A DNA stretch of 64,000 nucleotides from Burkholderia cepacia GG4 (lineage in GTDB: Bacteria > Pseudomonadota > Gammaproteobacteria > Burkholderiales > Burkholderiaceae). Shown one piece after another: positions 17,299 to 26,059 of the stretch (the stretch's first letter is position 1; each line of letters opens with the position of its first letter). The notes beneath the pieces were generated by a model. That model saw nothing but the letters and a program-made list of their open reading frames with translations. It was not told the origin of the DNA and made no database searches. The stretch covers positions 3,038,001 to 3,102,000 of the forward strand of contig NC_018513.1 of the NCBI RefSeq assembly GCF_000292915.1, written 5' to 3'. The position numbers and the translations under genes are program-made.

Positions 17299-18708
17299 GT
17301 GAATCACCCTGCCCCGCCGGCCACCGCGCGCCGCCCGCTGCCCCCCGCCATGCTCGATGCGCTGCGCGCCGCCTTCGGCGAGCGCGTGTCGACCGCCGAC
17401 GCCGTCCGCGCCCATCACGGCCGCGACGAATCGCCGTTCGATCCGCAACTGCCCGACGCCGTCGTGTTCGCCCACAGCGCCGACGAAGTCCGCGAAGTCG
17501 TGTCGCTGTGCGCGCTCTACAGCGTGCCGTTGATCCCGTACGGCGCCGGCTCGTCGCTCGAAGGCCACCTGCTCGCCGTGCGCGGCGGCGTGTCGCTCGA
17601 CCTGTCGGAAATGAACCGCGTGCTGTCGATCAACGCGGAAGACCTGACCGTCACGGTCGAACCGGGCATCACGCGCAAGGCGCTCAACGAAGCCCTGCGC
17701 GACACCGGCCTGTTCTTCCCGATCGATCCGGGCGCCGACGCCAGCATCGGTGGCATGACCGCGACCCGCGCGTCGGGCACCAACGCCGTGCGCTACGGGA
17801 CGATGCGCGAGAACGTGCTCGGCCTGACCGCCGTGCTCGCCGACGGCCGCGTCGTGAAGACCGGCTCGCGCGCCCGCAAGTCGTCGGCCGGCTACGACCT
17901 CACGCGCCTGTTCGTCGGCTCCGAAGGCACGCTCGGCGTGATCACCGAGATCACGCTGCGCCTGCATCCGCTGCCCGAAGCCGTGTCGGCCGCGACCTGC
18001 ACGTTCCCGTCGATGGGCGACGCGGTACGCACCGTGATCGAGACGATCCAGATCGGCGTGCCGATCGCGCGCGTCGAATTCGTCGACTCGCTCGCGGTGC
18101 GCTCGATCAACCGCCACTCGAACCTGACGCTCGCCGAAGCGCCGACACTGTTCTTCGAATTCCACGGCACCGAAGCCGGCGTGAAGGAGCAGGCCGAGCT
18201 CGTGCAGGCGCTCGCGGGCCAGAACAACGGCCAGGGCTTCGAATGGGCGACCCGCCCCGAGGATCGCACGCGGCTGTGGGCCGCGCGCCACAACGCGTAC
18301 TTCGCGATGCTGCAGCTGAAGCCCGGCTGCCGCGCGGTGACGACCGACGTGTGCGTGCCGATCTCGCAACTCGCCGCGTGCGTCGAGGAAACCGAAGCCG
18401 ACCTGCGCGCCTCGTCGCTGCCCTGCCCGATCGTCGGCCACGTCGGCGACGGCAACTTCCACGTCGCGATCCTGATCGATCCCGACAAGCCCGAGGAAAT
18501 CGACGAAGCCGAACGCATCAACGACCGGATCGTCGAGCGCGCGCTGCGCCTCGGCGGCACCTGCACCGGCGAACACGGCGTCGGGCTGCACAAGATGCGC
18601 TTCCTGCCGAAGGAGCACGGCGACAACGCCATCGACGCGATGCGCGCGATCAAGCTCGCGCTCGATCCGCGCAACCTGATGAATCCCGGCAAGATCTTCA
18701 CGTGCTGA
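17299..18708 (+). CDS. FAD-linked 2-hydroxyacid oxidase (D-lactate dehydrogenase, cytochrome-type)
   Basis: The 469-residue protein belongs to the GlcD/DLD vanillyl-alcohol-oxidase-fold group. Landmarks are the FAD-binding PYGAGSSLEGHLLAVRGGVSLDLSEM, PIDPGADASIGGMTATRASGTNAVRYGTMRENVLGL, and the C-terminal HVGDGNFHVAILID and GEHGVGLHKM. Such enzymes oxidise D-lactate or another 2-hydroxyacid and pass electrons to the respiratory chain. I chose the GTG at 17299 because AGGAGA lies just before it; the frame is open upstream to 16711. glcD follows after 38 bp. This gives two related flavin subunits in one cluster, so the substrate of this one is uncertain. Confidence 0.88.
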   Translation: MNHPAPPATARRPLPPAMLDALRAAFGERVSTADAVRAHHGRDESPFDPQLPDAVVFAHSADEVREVVSLCALYSVPLIPYGAGSSLEGHLLAVRGGVSLDLSEMNRVLSINAEDLTVTVEPGITRKALNEALRDTGLFFPIDPGADASIGGMTATRASGTNAVRYGTMRENVLGLTAVLADGRVVKTGSRARKSSAGYDLTRLFVGSEGTLGVITEITLRLHPLPEAVSAATCTFPSMGDAVRTVIETIQIGVPIARVEFVDSLAVRSINRHSNLTLAEAPTLFFEFHGTEAGVKEQAELVQALAGQNNGQGFEWATRPEDRTRLWAARHNAYFAMLQLKPGCRAVTTDVCVPISQLAACVEETEADLRASSLPCPIVGHVGDGNFHVAILIDPDKPEEIDEAERINDRIVERALRLGGTCTGEHGVGLHKMRFLPKEHGDNAIDAMRAIKLALDPRNLMNPGKIFTC

Positions 18709-18746
18709 CACGGCGGTGCGATGACGCACCGCGCGCAGGAGACCCA

Positions 18747-20240
18747 ATGAACGCTTCCGTCGAACTGTCGAGCGCGACCCGCGCGCAGCGCCAGCGCGAA
18801 GTCGTGCAGGCGCTGATGGCCGTGCTGCCGACGCATTGCCTGCTGTACCGCGACGAAGACACCGCGCCGTACGAATGCGACGGCCTGTCCGCGTACCGCC
18901 GGCTGCCGCTCGCGGTCGCGCTGCCCGAAACCGAATCGCAGGTGCAGCGGATCGTGCAGATCTGTCGCCGCATGGAGGTGCCGATCGTGCCGCGCGGCGC
19001 GGGCACGAGCCTGTCGGGCGGTGCGCTGCCGATCACGAACGGCGTCGTGCTGTCGCTTGCGCGCTTCACGCGCATCGTCGAGGTCGATCCGTACGCGCGC
19101 ACGGCGACCGTGCAGCCCGGCGTGCGCAACCTCGCGATTTCGGAAGCCGCCGCGCCTTACGGGCTGTACTACGCGCCCGATCCTTCGTCGCAGATCGCCT
19201 GCACGATCGGCGGCAACGTCGCGGAAAATTCCGGTGGCGTCCACTGCCTGAAATACGGGCTGACCGTGCACAACGTGATGCGCGTGCGCGCGGTCACGAT
19301 CGACGGCGAGATCGTCGAATTCGGCTCGCTCGGCCTCGACATGCCGGGCCTCGACCTGCTCGCCGTCGTGATCGGCAGCGAAGGGATGTTCGCGATCGTC
19401 ACCGAGGTCACGGTGAAGCTGATCCCGAAACCGCAGACCGCGCAGCTCGTGATGGCGAGCTTCGACGATGTCGTGAAGGGCGGCGAGGCGGTCGCCGCGA
19501 TCATCGCGTCGGGCATCATCCCGGCCGGGCTCGAGATGATGGACAAGCCGGCCACCCAGGCCGTCGAGGCGTTCACGCACGCGGGCTACGATCTCGACGC
19601 GAAGGCGATCCTGCTGTGCGAATCGGACGGCACGCCGGAAGAAGTCGCGGAGGAAATTGTCCGCATGACGGCCGTGCTGCGCGAGCATGGCGCGACGCGC
19701 ATCCAGGTCTCGCGCAACGAAAGCGAGCGGCTGCGCTTCTGGTCGGGCCGCAAGAACGCGTTTCCGGCCGCCGGGCGCATTTCCGCTGACTATTACTGCA
19801 TGGACGGCACCGTGCCGCGCCGCGCGATCGGGCCGCTGCTCGCGCGCATCGAGCAGCTCGAGACGCGCTACGGGCTGCGCTGCATCAACGTGTTCCATGC
19901 CGGCGACGGCAACATGCATCCGCTGATCCTCTACAACGCGAACGATCCGGACGAGCTGCACCGTGCCGAGCAGTTCGGCGCGGAAATCCTCGAATGCTGC
20001 GTGGAATTCGGCGGCAGCGTGACGGGCGAGCACGGCGTCGGCATCGAAAAGCTCAATTCGATGTGCGTACAGTTCTCGCCACAGGAGCGCGACGCGTTCT
20101 TCGCGGTCAAGCGCGCGTTCGATCCGGCCGGGCTGCTCAATCCCGACAAGGGCATCCCGACCCGCGCCCGCTGTGCGGAGTACGGTCGCCAGCATGTGCG
20201 CGGGGGGCTGCTGCCGCACCCCGACCTGCCGCGCTTCTGA
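18747..20240 (+). CDS. glcD: Glycolate oxidase subunit GlcD
   Basis: GlcD is the larger FAD-binding subunit of membrane-associated glycolate oxidase, which turns glycolate into glyoxylate. The 497-residue length matches. The FAD-binding half shows VPRGAGTSLSGGALP, YYAPDPSSQIACTIGGNVAENSGGVHCLKYG and LDLLAVVIGSEGMFAIVTEVTVKL. The C-terminal half shows NVFHAGDGNMHPLILY and GSVTGEHGVGIEKL. It starts at ATG 18747 after AGGAGA. glcE and glcF follow in order. No glcG, glcA permease or glcC regulator is visible in the window. Confidence 0.93.
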   Translation: MNASVELSSATRAQRQREVVQALMAVLPTHCLLYRDEDTAPYECDGLSAYRRLPLAVALPETESQVQRIVQICRRMEVPIVPRGAGTSLSGGALPITNGVVLSLARFTRIVEVDPYARTATVQPGVRNLAISEAAAPYGLYYAPDPSSQIACTIGGNVAENSGGVHCLKYGLTVHNVMRVRAVTIDGEIVEFGSLGLDMPGLDLLAVVIGSEGMFAIVTEVTVKLIPKPQTAQLVMASFDDVVKGGEAVAAIIASGIIPAGLEMMDKPATQAVEAFTHAGYDLDAKAILLCESDGTPEEVAEEIVRMTAVLREHGATRIQVSRNESERLRFWSGRKNAFPAAGRISADYYCMDGTVPRRAIGPLLARIEQLETRYGLRCINVFHAGDGNMHPLILYNANDPDELHRAEQFGAEILECCVEFGGSVTGEHGVGIEKLNSMCVQFSPQERDAFFAVKRAFDPAGLLNPDKGIPTRARCAEYGRQHVRGGLLPHPDLPRF

Positions 20241-20416
20241 GCGCCGCGCGGTGCGCGGCCCGTGCCGGCCACACGTGCCGCGACCTGCCGCCCCACTGCC
20301 CGCGCGCGGCGGGCGGCTGCATGCCTTCGTGATACGGGGCTTAGGGATAGTCGCGATGTAGATTCGCGCCACCCCGGTACAATCGACCGGACAACAAGAC
20401 GAGGCAGCAACAGAAC

Positions 20417-21505
20417 ATGGAAGAGGACGACATCGTCGCCGGATGGGCCGAGCGTATCCGCTCCGCGAGTGCCGACGGCCGGCCGTTGCGGATTCGCGGC
20501 GGCGGCACCAAGGACTGGTACGGCCAGGCGCTGGACGGCGAAATACTCGACACGCGCGCGTTTCAGGGCATCGTGTCGTACGACCCGGCCGAACTCGTCG
20601 TCACGGTCCGCGCGGGCACGCCGCTCGCGCAGCTTGAAACCGTCCTCGCCGAGTGCGGCCAGATGCTGCCGTTCGAGCCGCCGCACTTCGGCCGCGCGGC
20701 CACCGTCGGCGGCTGCATCGCGGCCGGCCTCGCGGGCCCGCGTCGCGCGACCTGCGGCGCGCCGCGCGATTTCGTGCTGGGCGTCACGCTGATGAACGGC
20801 CGCGGCGAAGTGCTGCGGTTCGGCGGCCAGGTCGTGAAAAACGTCGCCGGCTACGACGTGTCGCGGCTGATGGCCGGCTCGCTCGGCACGCTCGGGCTGA
20901 TGCTCGACCTGTCGATCAAGGTGCTGCCGGTGCCGGTCGCCGAAGTCACGCTGAAGTTCGAGATGACCGCGACCGACGCGGTGCGCAAGCTCAACGAATG
21001 GGGCGGCCATCCGCTGCCCGTCAGCGCGAGCGGGTGGCGCAACGGCACGCTGGTGCTGCGCCTGTCGGGCGCCGAGGCCGCCGTGAAATCCGCGAAGACG
21101 CTGCTCGGCGGCGAAGTCGTCGACGCGGTCGAGGCCGAACGCTTCTGGGCCGGCCTGCGCGAGCATACCGACCCGTTCTTCCACGGCATCCCGCCCGGCT
21201 ATGCGCTGTGGCGCCTCGCGTTGCCGTCGATCACCGAACCGATGCACCTGCCCGGCACCCAGTTGATGGAATGGGGCGGCGCGCAACGCTGGTGGATCAC
21301 CGACGCCGATGCGCAGACGGTGCGCATGAGCGCGAAGCAGGCCGGCGGCCATGCGACGCTGTTCCGCGCGGGCGAGTCCTACGATCGCAGCGCGGGCGTG
21401 TTCACGCCGCTACCCGCGCCGCTGATGAAGATTCACCGCGGGCTGAAGGCCGCGTTCGATCCCGCACGCATCTTCAACCGCGGCCGGCTTTACTCCGATC
21501 TCTAA
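20417..21505 (+). CDS. glcE: Glycolate oxidase subunit GlcE
   Basis: GlcE is the second FAD-binding subunit of glycolate oxidase. The 362-residue product has RIRGGGTKDWYGQ at the N-terminus, the FAD block MLPFEPPHFGRAATVGGCIAAGLAGPRR and VKNVAGYDVSRLMAGSLGTLG. A GlcE-type tail (LKAAFDPARIFNRGRLY) closes it. It lies 176 bp after glcD; that gap contains a TACAAT element at 20378-20383, so a separate promoter is possible. The stop codon is one base before the glcF start, so the two are tightly coupled. Confidence 0.93.
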   Translation: MEEDDIVAGWAERIRSASADGRPLRIRGGGTKDWYGQALDGEILDTRAFQGIVSYDPAELVVTVRAGTPLAQLETVLAECGQMLPFEPPHFGRAATVGGCIAAGLAGPRRATCGAPRDFVLGVTLMNGRGEVLRFGGQVVKNVAGYDVSRLMAGSLGTLGLMLDLSIKVLPVPVAEVTLKFEMTATDAVRKLNEWGGHPLPVSASGWRNGTLVLRLSGAEAAVKSAKTLLGGEVVDAVEAERFWAGLREHTDPFFHGIPPGYALWRLALPSITEPMHLPGTQLMEWGGAQRWWITDADAQTVRMSAKQAGGHATLFRAGESYDRSAGVFTPLPAPLMKIHRGLKAAFDPARIFNRGRLYSDL

Positions 21506-21506
21506 G

Positions 21507-22733
21507 ATGCAAACGAACCTCGCCGATTTCATCCGCAATACGCCCGACGGCGACGAGGCCGACGCGATCCTGCGCAAGTGCGTGCATTGCGGCTTCTGCA
21601 CCGCGACGTGCCCGACCTACCAGCTGCTCGGCGACGAACTCGACGGACCGCGCGGCCGCATCTACCTGATCAAGCAGATGGTCGAAGGCGCGCCCGTCAC
21701 GCGCAGCACGCAGCAGCACCTCGACCGCTGCCTCACGTGCCGCAGCTGCGAGACGACCTGCCCGTCGGGCGTCCAGTACGGCCGGCTCGTCGAGATCGGC
21801 CGCAAGCACGTCGAAGCGCAGGTACAGCGGCCGTTGCAGCAGCGGCTCGTGCGCCGCCTGCTCGCGACCCTCGTGCCGAACGCGGCGCTGTTCTCGCCGG
21901 TGATGCGGCTCGGCCAGCATATGCGGCCGCTGCTGCCGAAACGGCTGCGCGACAAGGTGCCGCCGCGCACGCGGCTGCTCGAATGGCCGCAGCGCACGCA
22001 TCCGCGCAAGATGCTGATGCTCGGCGGCTGCGTGCAGCCGTCGATGCTGCCGAACATCAACATCGCGACCGCGCGCGTGCTCGACGCGCTCGGCATCGAA
22101 ACGATCGTCGCGCCCGACGCGGGCTGCTGCGGCGCGATCCGCCTGCATCTGAACTATCACGACGAAGCGCTCGCCGACGCACGTCGCAACATCGATGCGT
22201 GGTGGCCGTACGTCGAGCAAGGTGCCGAGGCGATCGTGATGAACGCATCGGGCTGCGGCGCGACGGTACTCGAATACGCGCACCTGCTGCGCGACGATCC
22301 GGCCTACGCGGAGAAGGCGCAGCGCATCGTCGCGCTGACGCGCGACATCTCCGACGTGCTCCTCGCGTTCGAGGCCGAGCTCGCGACGCTCGCGCGGCGC
22401 CGCGCGATCCACACCGTCGCCTATCACCCGCCGTGCACCCTGCAGCATGGCCAGCAGTCGCGCGGCAAAGTCGAGCGCCTGCTCGAGACGCTCGGCATCG
22501 ACGTGCGGCTGCCGGCCGACAGCCATCTGTGCTGCGGGTCGGCCGGCACCTATTCGCTGACCCAGCCGTCGCTGTCGTACCGGCTGCGCAAGCAGAAGCT
22601 GCTGAAGCTGCAGGCGCTCGAGCCGCAGATGATCGTGTCCGGCAACGTCGGCTGCATCGCACACCTGCAAAGCGGCACGCAGATTCCGGTCGCGCACTGG
22701 ATCCAGCTCGTCGAGCATCTGCTGTACGGCTGA
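21507..22733 (+). CDS. glcF: Glycolate oxidase iron-sulfur subunit GlcF
   Basis: GlcF carries electrons from the FAD subunits to the membrane. The 408-residue protein has two [4Fe-4S] motifs: CVHCGFCTATCP (Cys25, 28, 31, 35) and CLTCRSCETTCP near residue 80. It also has two CCG-type domains with DAGCCGAIRLH and HLCCGSAGTYS. Length is normal. The insertion sequence begins immediately after its TGA stop. The CTGA that contains the stop codon is repeated at the far end of the element, so the insertion appears not to have changed the protein end. Confidence 0.94.
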   Translation: MQTNLADFIRNTPDGDEADAILRKCVHCGFCTATCPTYQLLGDELDGPRGRIYLIKQMVEGAPVTRSTQQHLDRCLTCRSCETTCPSGVQYGRLVEIGRKHVEAQVQRPLQQRLVRRLLATLVPNAALFSPVMRLGQHMRPLLPKRLRDKVPPRTRLLEWPQRTHPRKMLMLGGCVQPSMLPNINIATARVLDALGIETIVAPDAGCCGAIRLHLNYHDEALADARRNIDAWWPYVEQGAEAIVMNASGCGATVLEYAHLLRDDPAYAEKAQRIVALTRDISDVLLAFEAELATLARRRAIHTVAYHPPCTLQHGQQSRGKVERLLETLGIDVRLPADSHLCCGSAGTYSLTQPSLSYRLRKQKLLKLQALEPQMIVSGNVGCIAHLQSGTQIPVAHWIQLVEHLLYG

Positions 22734-22744
22734 TATGACTCCCG
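22734..22744 (+). repeat. Subterminal inverted repeat, transposase-distal end
   Basis: TATGACTCCCG, directly after the glcF stop codon. Its reverse complement is at 24257-24267. Confidence 0.85.
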
Positions 22745-23015
22745 CTGTCAATTGGGATCGGTTTTCAATTCTCTCTGAGAGGTTCCATTCGAATTTCCTG
22801 AGGGCGGCGTAGCAGTACATCTCGACGGTGGATCACGCTGATATCCGCGGGTTGGCTACCGCATTACAGAGGTCCGCCCGATGAGCCTGCCGCTATCTAG
22901 CGTCGCAAGTCGAATCGGATTCGTTGCGTAGCCGTGGCGCGGGTTACTCATGTGCCGGGCTACGCCGCCTTCAGGGAACTCTTTGCTCGGTGATCGAGGA
23001 CTCGCGCTCGCCTGC
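22745..23015 (-). ncRNA. Candidate bridge RNA (seekRNA) of the IS1111-type element
   Basis: IS1111-type elements are known to encode a structured guide RNA between the transposase stop codon and the adjacent end; this 271-bp stretch is in that place. CCTGAGGGCGGCGTAGC (22797-22813) and GCTACGCCGCCTTCAGG (22960-22976) can pair at 16 of 17 positions. An eight-base-pair hairpin with a 24-base loop lies at 22927-22966 (GCGTAGCC/GGCTACGC). The two structures share bases at 22960-22966, so they would be alternatives. Boundaries and guide loops are not resolved. Confidence 0.5.
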
Positions 23016-24146
23016 TCAAGCCTCGCGCCTCTGCGGTTGCGAAGCAAGTGACATGGCAAGCTGGCTGATGTCCCAGATAAACCCGCTCAGTTCACGGGCA
23101 ACCGCGACCACGGCGATGTTCTTCTGCTTGCCGCGTGCAACGAGCGTTCGATAGCGTCGACACAGGCGCACCTGCGCGTCCCACGCTCGATCTATGATGG
23201 GTTTGGGGATCCCTTCGTGGCGGCGCTGAATCTCCGGACTGACACAAGCCGGATGCTGATAGCTCCATGCCGATTCGACGAGCAGTTTTCTCGCATAACT
23301 GTTGCCATTCTTGGTGATACTGCCCTGACGGCGTTTTTCGCCGGACGAGTGCTCGCTTGGCGTTACACCCAACCACGCCATCAACTGGCGGGGATGCGCG
23401 AAGCGTGACAGATCGCCCAACTCGGCAAGCATGCCGACCGCCGTGGTGAACTGCATGCCGCGCATCGTTTGCAGACCCAGTACTGCCGGATAAAAGCGCC
23501 AGGCAACCACTGCCTCGCGCAGTGCAGCTTCCAGTCGATCGCATTGCGCAAGACGGTCCTCGATCGTGCGTCGATGTTCTTCGAATGCCAACTGCTGCCA
23601 TGCGCTGTCGAACGCAAACGTGCTCAGCCAGCGCCGGTGTGCCGCCCTCCAGTCGGCGCGACCGGTATAGCCGACCCCATGCGAAAGCAGAAAGGACTTC
23701 AGCCGCTGACGCGCACGCTTCAGATCATCCTTGGCACTCACCCATGCCCGTGCCAGATCGCGAAACGCTTCGTCTTCGACGGTAGGGACATAGACTTCCG
23801 ACAGGTCGCCAGCCCTGAGCGAACGCGCCAGTTTGATCGCGTCGCGCCGATCGGTCTTTACGCGCTCTCCCGGCTTCCTTGGAATCAGGGACGGTGCACA
23901 CACCATGCAGTCGATTCCCTTCTGCTGAAGTTGACGGTAAAGCCCGTAACCACATGGGCCCGCCTCGTAGACAATACGGATGCGCGACGCCTTCGATTGC
24001 AGGCGCTTGCATAAGCGATCGATATCCGTCTTCGTGGCGCCGACCTTGCCGAGCAGCTCAACCTCGCCCATGCCGAGCGCATAGGCGGCCGTGATCGACT
24101 CCTTATGGACATCGAGCCCGACGTACAGCGTGCTATCGTGTTCCAT
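23016..24146 (-). CDS. IS110 family transposase (DEDD recombinase)
   Basis: The 376-residue enzyme has the RuvC-like DEDD domain: GLDVHKESITAAY (Asp12), VYEAGPCGYGLYR (Glu61) and KTDRRDAIKLARSL (Asp99, Asp102). The C-terminal Transposase_20 region contains GMQFTTAVGMLAELGD, RQLMAWLGVTPSEHSSG and GSITKNGNSYARKLLVESAW. Such enzymes insert circular intermediates at sites chosen by a guide RNA. The frame is open back to 24191, but MEHDSTLYVGLDVHK at 24146 is the likely start, with GGAGG-like bases before it. It appears intact, so the element may be active. Confidence 0.93.
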   Translation of the reverse strand: MEHDSTLYVGLDVHKESITAAYALGMGEVELLGKVGATKTDIDRLCKRLQSKASRIRIVYEAGPCGYGLYRQLQQKGIDCMVCAPSLIPRKPGERVKTDRRDAIKLARSLRAGDLSEVYVPTVEDEAFRDLARAWVSAKDDLKRARQRLKSFLLSHGVGYTGRADWRAAHRRWLSTFAFDSAWQQLAFEEHRRTIEDRLAQCDRLEAALREAVVAWRFYPAVLGLQTMRGMQFTTAVGMLAELGDLSRFAHPRQLMAWLGVTPSEHSSGEKRRQGSITKNGNSYARKLLVESAWSYQHPACVSPEIQRRHEGIPKPIIDRAWDAQVRLCRRYRTLVARGKQKNIAVVAVARELSGFIWDISQLAMSLASQPQRREA

Positions 24147-24256
24147 GCTGGCCTCCGTGCTGGAAATCGCCGGGTGCGGCCCTGTCCGCACCGTGCGGCT
24201 CTGGCAGCAATGCTAACCCGCGTTTGATTCCTCACGGCAGGCCAGCCTTTGCTCCA

Positions 24257-24267
24257 CGGGAGTCATA
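24257..24267 (-). repeat. Subterminal inverted repeat, transposase-proximal end
   Basis: CGGGAGTCATA, the exact reverse complement of 22734-22744, followed by CTGA. Confidence 0.85.
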
Positions 24268-24321
24268 CTGACTAGCGCGGATGGCCGGCTGCCCGCCCGG
24301 CCGCGCGCGGCGTCCGGTCCG

Positions 24322-24327
24322 TATAAT
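24322..24327 (+). promoter_or_regulatory. Putative yggS -10 element
   Basis: A perfect TATAAT lies 76 bp before the yggS ATG. I see no good -35 at 16-18 bp. The element lies just outside the insertion sequence, so it belongs to the chromosome. Confidence 0.4.
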
Positions 24328-24402
24328 GGGCGAATCGATGCGGTGCGTGCCGCGCCGCATCCACCGCCGTATTCGCTTCTCGTGCCCGCTTCCGTTCCTG
24401 TC

Positions 24403-25101
24403 ATGTCCGATTTCGCCGCCCGCCTCGATTCCGTTCATCGCCGCATCGCCGACGCCGCCCGCGCGGCCGGCCGTGATCCCGCCACCGTCTCGCTGCTCGC
24501 CGTATCGAAAACGTTTCCCGCCGACGACGTGCGCGCCGCGCATGCGGCCGGACAACGCGCGTTCGGCGAAAACTACGTGCAGGAATCGATCGACAAGATC
24601 GACGCGCTCGCCGACCTGCGCGCCGGGCTCGAATGGCATTTCATCGGGCCGCTGCAATCGAACAAGACGCGCGCCGTCGCCGAGCGTTTCGACTGGGTCC
24701 ATTCGGTCGACCGGCTGAAGATCGCGCAGCGCCTTGCCGAACAGCGTCCCGCGCACCTGCCGCCGCTCAACGTGTGTGTGCAGGTGAACATCAGCGGCGA
24801 GGCGTCGAAGAGCGGTGTCGCGCCGGCCGACCTGGCCGAGGTCGCCCGCGCGGTCGCCGCGCTGCCGGCGCTGCGCCTGCGCGGCCTGATGGCGATTCCC
24901 GAACCGGCCGGCGATACTGATGCGCAACGCGCGCCGCATCGCGCGCTGCACGCGCTGTTCGACGCGTTGCGCGCCGAGGGCCTGCCGCTCGATACGTTGT
25001 CGATGGGCATGTCCGCCGATCTCGAAGCCGCCGTGCTCGAAGGCGCGACGGTCGTGCGCGTCGGCACCGCGATCTTCGGCGCACGCGACTATTCGCACTG
25101 A
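24403..25101 (+). CDS. YggS family pyridoxal-phosphate homeostasis protein
   Basis: This 232-residue PLPBP/YggS protein binds pyridoxal 5'-phosphate and affects vitamin B6 and amino acid balance without a known catalytic reaction. The PLP lysine is Lys36 in [13 protein letters not shown], the same number as in E. coli YggS. Other family marks are [21 protein letters not shown] and [13 protein letters not shown] followed by [11 protein letters not shown]. The ATG at 24403 gives the standard N-terminus. proC lies 50 bp downstream; the yggS-proC pairing is common in bacteria and suggests an operon. Confidence 0.93.
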   Translation: MSDFAARLDSVHRRIADAARAAGRDPATVSLLAVSKTFPADDVRAAHAAGQRAFGENYVQESIDKIDALADLRAGLEWHFIGPLQSNKTRAVAERFDWVHSVDRLKIAQRLAEQRPAHLPPLNVCVQVNISGEASKSGVAPADLAEVARAVAALPALRLRGLMAIPEPAGDTDAQRAPHRALHALFDALRAEGLPLDTLSMGMSADLEAAVLEGATVVRVGTAIFGARDYSH

Positions 25102-25151
25102 GCGCCGCCCTTTTCCGCCTTTCCGTTCACTCACTCGCTCATTTCGATACC

Positions 25152-25964
25152 ATGAAAATCGCATTCATCGGCGGCGGCAACATGGCCGCGGCCCTGATCG
25201 GCGGCCTCGTCAAGCGCGGCGTCGCCGCTGACGGCCTCTATGCCATCGACGTCAACGAGGAAGTCCGCGCGCGCGCCGAGCAGCAATTCGGCATCCGCAC
25301 CGGCGCGGCCGTCGACGCGACGCTCGCGGACTACGACGCGATCGTGCTCGCGGTGAAACCGCAGGTGCTGAAGGACGTCGCGCAGGCGCTCGCGCCGCAT
25401 CTGAAGTCGCAGCTCGTGATCAGCATCGCGGCCGGCATCCGCGCCACCGATCTCGCCCGCTGGCTCGGCGACTACGCGCGCGTCGTGCGCACCATGCCGA
25501 ACACGCCCGCGCTGGTCGGCATGGGCGTGACCGGTCTCGCCGCGCTGCCGGGCGTCGACGCGGCCGGGCGCGAGCTCGCGTCGAACGTGCTCGGCGCGGT
25601 CGGCGAGATCGTGTGGTTCGACGACGAAGCGCAGCTCGACGCGGTGACGGCGATCTCGGGCAGCGGCCCGGCCTACGTGTTCTATTTCATCGAAGCGCTG
25701 CAGGAAGCCGCGCGCCGCCTCGGCATGAACGACGAACAGGGCCGCGCGCTTGCGGTCGCGACGTTCACGGGCGCCGCGCAGCTCGCCGCGCAATCGGGCG
25801 AACCGGCGAGCGTGCTGCGCGAGCGCGTGACGTCGAAGGGCGGCACCACGGCCGCCGCGCTCGCGTCGTTCGACGCGCAGGGCGTGAAGGAAGCGATCGT
25901 GCGCGGCGCGCTCGCAGCGCAAGCGCGCGCGAAGGAAATGGGCGACGAACTCGGCCGCGCGTAA
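25152..25964 (+). CDS. proC: Pyrroline-5-carboxylate reductase
   Basis: ProC reduces 1-pyrroline-5-carboxylate to proline with NADPH, the last step of proline synthesis. The 270-residue protein begins MKIAFIGGGNMAAALIGG, a dinucleotide-binding Rossmann motif. It continues with VRTMPNTPALVGMG, ISGSGPAYVFYFIEAL and the C-terminal signature RERVTSKGGTTAAAL. Length and start are typical. It is ended by a strong bidirectional hairpin and is convergent with ubiA. Confidence 0.96.
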   Translation: MKIAFIGGGNMAAALIGGLVKRGVAADGLYAIDVNEEVRARAEQQFGIRTGAAVDATLADYDAIVLAVKPQVLKDVAQALAPHLKSQLVISIAAGIRATDLARWLGDYARVVRTMPNTPALVGMGVTGLAALPGVDAAGRELASNVLGAVGEIVWFDDEAQLDAVTAISGSGPAYVFYFIEALQEAARRLGMNDEQGRALAVATFTGAAQLAAQSGEPASVLRERVTSKGGTTAAALASFDAQGVKEAIVRGALAAQARAKEMGDELGRA

Positions 25965-25998
25965 GCGCTGCGCCGTCTGCCGGGCTTGCCTGGCAGGG

Positions 25999-26034
25999 CC
26001 AACAAAAAAGCGGCCTCGGCCGCTTTTTTGTTGG
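25999..26034. terminator. Bidirectional terminator between proC and ubiA
   Basis: A perfect 17-base inverted repeat around a TC centre (outer CCAACA, six A, GCGGCC / GGCCGC, six T, TGTTGG). The A-run and T-run make it work in both directions. Confidence 0.95.
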
Positions 26035-26059
26035 CATCGCGCGCCGGCGCGCGGCCGCG

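Larger units (their letters stand above)
22734..24267 (-). mobile_element. IS110 family, IS1111-type insertion sequence
   Basis: An 11-bp perfect inverted repeat (TATGACTCCCG at 22734-22744 and its complement at 24257-24267) brackets an IS110-type transposase on the minus strand. About 270 bp of non-coding sequence lie after the transposase and 110 bp before it. Short subterminal inverted repeats are a mark of the IS1111 subgroup. CTGA flanks both sides (22730-22733 and 24268-24271) and includes a CT dinucleotide, the core used by related elements. Exact ends may lie a few bases outside the repeats. The element separates glcF from yggS. Confidence 0.85.

Noticed and set aside
16582..18747. 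721-codon minus-strand frame including the adenosyltransferase
   Set aside because: Only the last 183 residues match the family; the upstream part is antisense to the FAD oxidase.
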